DNA of 64,000 nucleotides from Polyodon spathula (taxonomy: Eukaryota > Chordata > Actinopteri > Acipenseriformes > Polyodontidae): assembly GCF_017654505.1 (NCBI RefSeq), contig NC_054548.1:36759570-36823569 (forward strand). Direction: 5' to 3'. A program made the translations under genes and the position numbers. This document shows positions 58,878 to 64,000 of this stretch, piece by piece (the first letter of the stretch is position 1; each line of letters begins with the position of its first letter). The notes beneath the pieces were generated by a model. That model had not been told where the DNA came from. It saw only the letters and a list, made by a program, of their open reading frames with translations, and searched no databases.

Positions 58878-59435
58878 TGTGACAGACAGCAAATGAGTCC
58901 TAGTCAACATTCTCCCTCCCAACCTGGGAGGGCGCTGTATAACAGGAGAAGTGTGTCTTGTACTGGATGTTTTGGCAGTTCATTCCAGGGTCAGTAGGAA
59001 GCCGGCCATTCAGGAAGGGCACAAAGTCACAATACCAGAAGTCATCGCGCTAGTACGGTAAGTGATGTGTCAGTCATGGATTGGAGGAGACGTGATTGAA
59101 CTAGCTATCGGAGGGGGTGTGACTAACGGTATTTTAAGGGATGTGATGATGCAATCTGTTCCTTTGGTTTATGGTATTAACCACCAGCATTGGAGCACCG
59201 TGAGAAAGGATGTGGAGCCATGCTTGTGTTACTGTATTATTATTTCGGGACTGAAACTCTGTTTTGCTTAGCTGTGCAATTACACATTGTTGTGTAGTTG
59301 CCAGCATCATTACTTAACGGTGCCAAACCGTGACAACAATTAAAAAAACTGTTTAGACCGTAAACACTATGTTATTGTCGTTGTTTGAGCACTGCATCAC
59401 CTCTACACCTGCACACTACTAACCACTTTGTCACA
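58878..59435 (+). mobile_element. Solo LTR with GGAYG target duplication
   Basis: Starts TGTGACAGACAGCAAATGAG and ends CTAACCACTTTGTCACA, so TGTGACA and TGTCACA form a perfect terminal inverted repeat. GGATG precedes (58873-58877) and GGACG follows (59436-59440): a 5-bp duplication with one change. Length is 558 bp. Excising it with one flank joins the Tigger frame to CWRPY and a stop, which supports the boundaries. Confidence 0.85.
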
Positions 59436-59930
59436 GGACGCCAACATTTTTCAACCTTTCCTAACATGTTCCATTCCCGCTCTATGTCTGGGTGCTGCTC
59501 CATAGTATGCTGCAGTGTTAAAATCGCAGCATGCACATGAGTCGGCGTTACCAATGGCTGTTCCTCTCTGCATTCTTGGCATTTTCCGTGATCTCCCGCA
59601 TTGCGACGACTGCCTCACTTATGTTTGTTTCAGTCAGATCATCCTGTTCGCCATGGTGACATAGCTGATAGAGTTCTTCCTCTGACATCCCCTCTGGTTT
59701 CAGTTTTGGTTGTATTTTCGTCAGCACTCTACTCCTTATAGAAAAATTCTGCTTTTTTGAAGCAAGGTTGCATTGTTTGCTGACTGACAGAGTTCCAAGC
59801 ATGCTTTAACAAGCGCACAGCATCTAACAGAGAAACTTTATTTAAACACTGAAATGCACTGAGTTCTGTATTCAAGTCCAGTTGTCGCTCTAATTGACCT
59901 AACATAAGACGTATATTATCTACCACAGGG
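59436..59930 (-). pseudogene. Tigger/pogo transposase C-terminal part
   Basis: In reverse the segment LGQLERQLDLNTELSAFQCL then NKVSLLDAVRLLKHAWNSVS (59790-59900) is the pattern of the C-terminal DDE region of Tigger transposases (LLDAI...AWN.V...TI..CF.KAGF). TMQPCFKKAEFF follows near 59755. Further on are SEEELYQLCHHGEQDDLTET (59635-59690) and HVHAAILTLQHTMEQHPDIE (59480-59540). Frameshifts separate the pieces. The DNA-binding CENP-B domains and the catalytic core upstream are missing. Host TIGD and CENP-B genes come from this superfamily, but this is a fragment. Confidence 0.75.
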
Positions 59931-59940
59931 ACAATTTTTG

Positions 59941-60229
59941 TTTTAATTTTTAAAAGGCAAGAGAGAACTAGCTGGTTTATTTATTTATGTATTTATTTTT
60001 ATTTGTATTATTTCGTGTTGAGGCAGGGCCAGCCATGAACGTATTTAAGTTAAACACCAAATCTAAATAAAATATTGTTACTGTTCTTTAGCACTAGTAA
60101 TAATCAAAATAACAAAAGCCCATTTTTACTTTAGTGAAGTAGGCTAGAATGTTTATTTTTTTTAATTAAAAACATTTTTCTTTATTGAAATTCAATTTCA
60201 GCTTTCATATTAAGCTTTTTGTGCTTCAA
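59941..60229. other. No recognisable gene
   Basis: AT-rich spacer. The 5' end of the Tigger element should lie here but is not recognisable. Confidence 0.4.
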
Positions 60230-60233
60230 TTAA

Positions 60234-60848
60234 CCCTTTGCAGTCCATTTATTCAGCGCTTGTCAGGCACATCAGGCCCAATTTATTTTCATGCCCGCTG
60301 TTTGTTTTTTTGTTTTACACATGCTGCTTAAATTTCATTTTTTCACAGTAAAACAGGTTTAAAAGGCACTGAATTGCAAAAGCACACTCAGTATTGCATC
60401 TCCAGCCAAGCCCCACCCCTTGTTCATTGTATTCTTCACATACCACTTTATAGACATACATACTAATACATCCTCTCCTGATCACTCGTTTTATCACCTA
60501 ACTCCTCAATAACGCAATCCAAGTCATTATTTTATTACTATAATCTCAAAATATCTCAAAAAGCTCAGCAAATGTCTGTGATATTCTTTGAGTGCTGGAT
60601 GCAGAAGCAGTTATCTCCTTTGTTTATGTTCGTGTTATCTCTGTGGTGCATGGGGCTATCAGATTCGCTCTTTTTTATTTTATCGGCTATTGGTCTCACT
60701 CGGCCAGGTTTTCTCAACTTTTTCCAGAGAAAGAATGACTAGAGACCTGTGCTTTACGTCTTTTTGATGATGTCGGACAGGGTCCGACTTTGGGCTGGAA
60801 AGGGAAAATTATAATGTTGGACCTGGTCCGACATAGGACGGCAAATGG
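60234..60848. mobile_element. piggyBac-like short element (copy B)
   Basis: 615 bp flanked by TTAA (60230-60233 and 60849-60852). It starts CCCTTTGCAGTCCATTTATT and ends, in reverse, CCATTTGCCGTCCTATGTCG then GACCAGGTCC. It aligns along its length in opposite orientation to 23784-24390 (shared blocks CATCTCCAGCCAAGCCCCAC, CTTTGTTTATGTT and GATGATGTCGGACAGGGTC). There is no transposase frame. Confidence 0.87.
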
Positions 60849-60852
60849 TTAA

Positions 60853-61973
60853 ACCAAGTTGGAATTTGCTTTCTCTGTTTAAGACGTTTAAGTTAAGTAA
60901 GCGTATTTGTATATAAAAAACAACATGTCACAGTCCCTTTCGCAGCCAGTGCCATCTTGCTTTAAAGGCACCTGAAATCGTAAGGTAATTGAAATATTTT
61001 TGCTTGTATTACTTTCCCCGTTGTTCTCCGCACTGTCAGCCTTTGTTAAAAATATAAAATAATGTACCCGATCTGAAGCAAGTGCAAAACTTGCCCCGAA
61101 AAACAAAGTAAAAAATATAAATATTTTAAAACTAGCAAGAGATGACTAGCAGCAGTTCCATTATTGTTTTAAGTTATTTTATTATAGGTAAACTTTGCCC
61201 TCTTACTCAATGGACCATATTTAGAAGCAAGCAAAAAGACACAGACACAATTTCTTAGAGCATTAAGACCATGTTAATGGTATAAAACAGGAAACAACTC
61301 TTGACTGGTTCTTCCTGCAACTAAGTTTATACTGTTAAATGTATACTGTGGAAAAAAAAAAATCCTTGAATTTGCTTAAGAATAAAGTTTTTTTAAATTT
61401 TATTTTTTATATAAAGTAAACCAGTGCTCCCTACTTAGGGAATCATTGCCACAAGTCACAGAGCAGCTTGACCATTCTGTTAAATAATGTGCATGTCTTG
61501 TATATTGCTGCTGCATTTTGTAGCCCGTCTAGGGGTGCTGTGTTAATTTAGTTTGACAGTTAGTTTATTAACATTAAATTAACCCTTGCCATTATTTTAG
61601 ACCAGAACACACTCGTCAGCTAACTTCATAGTACATAGTAGTGATTTAAGCTTTTTGACTGTGTTGTTTTACTACAGTTTTATTAAAGTTAGTTTGTCTG
61701 TTTATTATTATAGTTTATTGACATACACTTGCCTCATGTTTTGCTTTTAGTTATTCAGTTTGTTTCATGTGTTGATGCACGTGTGTCATGACAAGTAATA
61801 CATATGTATTTATTGATTTATATTGTGTCTGGTGGCTAACTCCGTCTTAGAGAACACTTCAGCTATAAGAACACTTTGCTTGCTTCCTGACAGGTGTTCT
61901 CTTAACTGTAGACAACAGTACTTACTTTTCTTTGTTTTTTCAACACTTTCATTTAATAAACTACATGTGTGGA
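60853..61973. other. No recognisable gene
   Basis: AT-rich sequence with A-runs near 61350. I see no motif. Confidence 0.45.
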
Positions 61974-62574
61974 TGTCACAGGATGGCTTGAGCGGTGACA
62001 TCAGATCAGGAAGAACACAGGGCACAGATAGGAGTGCTGATGAAATTGCGCTGATGCACCAGTTTATTGTATAATAAAAAGGTTTAAACAGAAAACAAAA
62101 CTCTGCACACAAAACAAAATGGCGCAGTGGCCAAAACAGACAGACAACAAACAATAACAAGTATCATGCTGGTTTAAAAGGCAGCACACTAGCAATTGTT
62201 ATTTATACTTTTTAATTACTCTCCTTCTCTCTCTACCATACCTGCTCAAAGTACCCCCAACCCTGTGTGCGTGAAACGTTCATTCTTTTATACAGCTGTG
62301 CTGAGACTCGATTGCTAATAAATCATTCCCTTGACCCTCGGTACAGTCTGCATGTGGACTAATTGTACATTTCCCATGCCCCCATACAAATACCCACTTT
62401 AATCTGCACATGAAGTGATTGTGCAATCCCTGTACCTAAATACAATTATATATTTTACATCATCTGTGTTATATAACCCACACTCCGTGCACCACTACAA
62501 TACTACATATAACAGACAACATGAAACACACCACATACAACATAAAAAACAAATTCTAGGTGTAGCACTGTGCA
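61974..62574 (-). mobile_element. LTR, family shared with 16051-16670 (copy 4)
   Basis: Left end TGTCACAGGATGGCTTGAGC corresponds to the 3' end of the 16051 copy in reverse. GAGACTCGATTGCTAATAAA and GTGATTGTGCAATCCC match inner blocks. The right end is diverged (TGTAGCACTGTGCA), and I found no matching 5-bp duplication, so the exact border is uncertain. Confidence 0.75.
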
Positions 62575-63780
62575 GAGATGCCATAGGTACTCGTTGTGCC
62601 ATTTAGTGCTACTTGCCTCTGTTTGTAATTGTAATTGAAAATTGTTTATTTCAAGCCATGTGCCTCCTCCAACTTTTCTCAACAACATTTAGTCTCCTGC
62701 TGTAGGTGTTAAATGAAATTTTCAATTTGTAACACTGGTAGAAACAACCTTAGTCTAATTATGCAGATGAAAAAGCAATTGACAACTGATGCTCGTCAAT
62801 TGTGCCTTTCTGGAAAAAGATATAGATACAGTGTTTGCATGGTGTCAGAAAATAATTGGACTGCCTATACTCTTCTGCATAGTAGTCGAGTGTGTTAATT
62901 ACTAGAAGATGCTTTTTCTGTAATGATCAGTGGTGTTTATAAGCACTTGATAAATACAATTGTGAACCCAATGCTGAAAATGAGTTCCTTCCTGCACTTC
63001 CTGACTATCCTGATCACGCACAACATAATATGAAAACTTTCTAAGTAGGGACTAATATAACAACAGATATACACATTATGCTTTTTAGTCTAAATAAATG
63101 TTCACTAAGACTTCATTTTATTTAGTGTTTAAAATTATATTTCAAAGGTCAACAACACTTCCTCAATTAGAGGCCTATATAGGGATATTAATGGCGTTTT
63201 ATAAATGAAATGTCCAGGCTTGCAAATAATTTTAAACAATACATTATAATATAGAAATATGCTAATATATGTAGAAATACATATATTGTTGGCTCTTTTA
63301 AGAACCAGCTACTGGGACCCAGCTACTAGCCAACATGTACCTAGGATAGGAAAAAGAAAAAGAAAATAAAGTAATCTCAAAATAACAGGTAAGCTTTTAT
63401 TTTGATTATAGAAAATACAGTTGATATGGCTGGATCAAAAGAATGTAATTAATAAAATGGAAAATTATTTTAATACAATATGAGTAATCTTTATTTTTTT
63501 TTTTTTTAATTATCCAATGTATCATTGTGGCATGCATGGCAATTACTGGGTTATCTCCTTACAACAGGCATAATATTTATTCGTAGCCTTGCTCTTAATA
63601 TTAGTGTGGTACCTCTTCTCCAGAATATACAAACATGAGTTATGTTTTCTGTACCCAGGACGTGTTTTCACATTATTTATGAATTTAATTTAGGGGTCCA
63701 GCTTCTTTCTGACCAGAATATGAATTTACTCTATTCTGTTTTTTTTTGTTTGCTTGTTTGTTTGTTTTGTTTTAATTAAA
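62575..63780. other. No recognisable gene
   Basis: AT-rich sequence with a T-run near 63491-63507. I see no motif. Confidence 0.45.
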
Positions 63781-63925
63781 TGGCTTGGGGCTAGGTGGCC
63801 TGGTAAGCTAATTCATACATTTCTCATGCCTTTCAACTCCAAAGGCCTTGAATTCATCTCGGGTTGCAAGTGAAATTATCTTGGTGTTAGAGAGCAAATG
63901 GCACTTTGCATTAAGTTTATAGATG
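63781..63925 (+). mobile_element. Possible decayed tRNA-derived SINE
   Basis: TAGGTGGCCTGGTAAGCTA resembles a tRNA-type A box, and CCTTGAATTCATCTCGG, about 50 bp on, resembles a decayed B box. There is no A-rich tail within the window. The similarity is weak. Confidence 0.35.
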
Positions 63926-64000
63926 TGGATGACAACAGACTAGCTATACCATAGATTTTTGTTAACATTGAAAAGCTGTTTGAGGAAACAGTTTTTAATT

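Larger units (their letters stand above)
58595..59940 (-). mobile_element. pogo/Tigger-like element, split by an LTR
   Basis: The left end CAGTCACCACCGCTTAGAAT at 58595 contains CGCTTAG, as in pogo-type terminal repeats. The transposase remnant reads leftward from 59940 toward this end. A solo LTR at 58878-59435 interrupts it. The other terminus, expected beyond 59940, was not found. Confidence 0.65.

Noticed and set aside
61969..62579. Target duplication around LTR copy 4
   Set aside because: GTGGA and GAGAT do not match, and the right border is uncertain.

Overview
This window looks like repeat-rich intergenic or intronic DNA from a vertebrate, most likely a ray-finned fish. The reasons are the mix of elements (Tc1/mariner, several hAT groups, Harbinger, pogo/Tigger, piggyBac-like and Kolobok-like short elements, L1 and Tx1-type LINEs, many LTR fragments and a tRNA-derived SINE), the long (TA)n, (ATT)n and poly(A) tracts, and the low GC content. 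A non-teleost such as a sturgeon, paddlefish or bichir is a guess from the style of the SINE and LTRs, not something the sequence proves. I found no host protein-coding exon, rRNA, tRNA gene or CRISPR array that I would defend. Every recognisable protein fragment belongs to a transposable element, and every one is broken.

Layout. 1-640: reverse L1 endonuclease fragment. 1393-3059: (TC)n(TA)n microsatellite abutting a complete but dead Tc1-like element with about 205-bp inverted repeats. 3079-4848: degenerate TCTAGTTTYGCC repeats and an LTR-like block. 7189-9620: decayed DNA transposon encoding a full C4HC3 PHD finger and a candidate MULE-like transposase. 9790-10860: LTR and minisatellite of an LTR family that recurs at 16051, 21185-22731 and 61974. 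13266-17800: L1 copy with poly(A) tail, split by a solo LTR with a perfect GAGGT duplication. 19740-20890: Charlie/ZBED5-like hAT remnant. 23017-24538: an LTR, then a Tc1-type short element split by a piggyBac-like short element. 24997-27230: reverse hAT of the TTF/DUF4371 type. 28362-29503: hairpin element and a TTAA-flanked Kolobok-like element with a THAP-like remnant.

33006-34751: GTF2IRD2-like hAT with both termini. 34864-35579: solo LTR with AACCC duplication. 36545-38665: short Tc1-type element cut by a reverse ZMYM1-like hAT, itself interrupted by a LINE 3' tail. 38700-40190: gag fragment with zinc knuckle, polypurine tract and LTR. 41670-42383: reverse gag fragment with zinc knuckle. 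43275-43960: HARBI1-like remnant. 44166-45960: Tx1-like LINE split by a solo LTR with GAAGC duplication. 46960-48120: degenerate CACCGAGG satellite and a tRNA-derived SINE. 51107-52308: exact 102-bp repeat offset by 1,100 bp, probably an assembly problem. 53880-54153: intact short Tc1-type element. 55075-55870: small LTR element. 57157-58390: Tc1 copy with an intact catalytic triad and one frameshift. 58595-59940: pogo/Tigger remnant split by a solo LTR. 60234-60848: second piggyBac-like short element. 61974-62574: fourth copy of the LTR family.

The genes do not form a pathway. The organising principle is nesting: four insertions into older elements can be read from terminal repeats and target duplications, which gives a relative order of activity. 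Nothing here is a clear new biological system. The most unusual items are the PHD-finger transposase remnant (7189-9620), the non-autonomous LTR family with a proline-rich repeated gag-like frame, and the THAP-bearing TTAA element.
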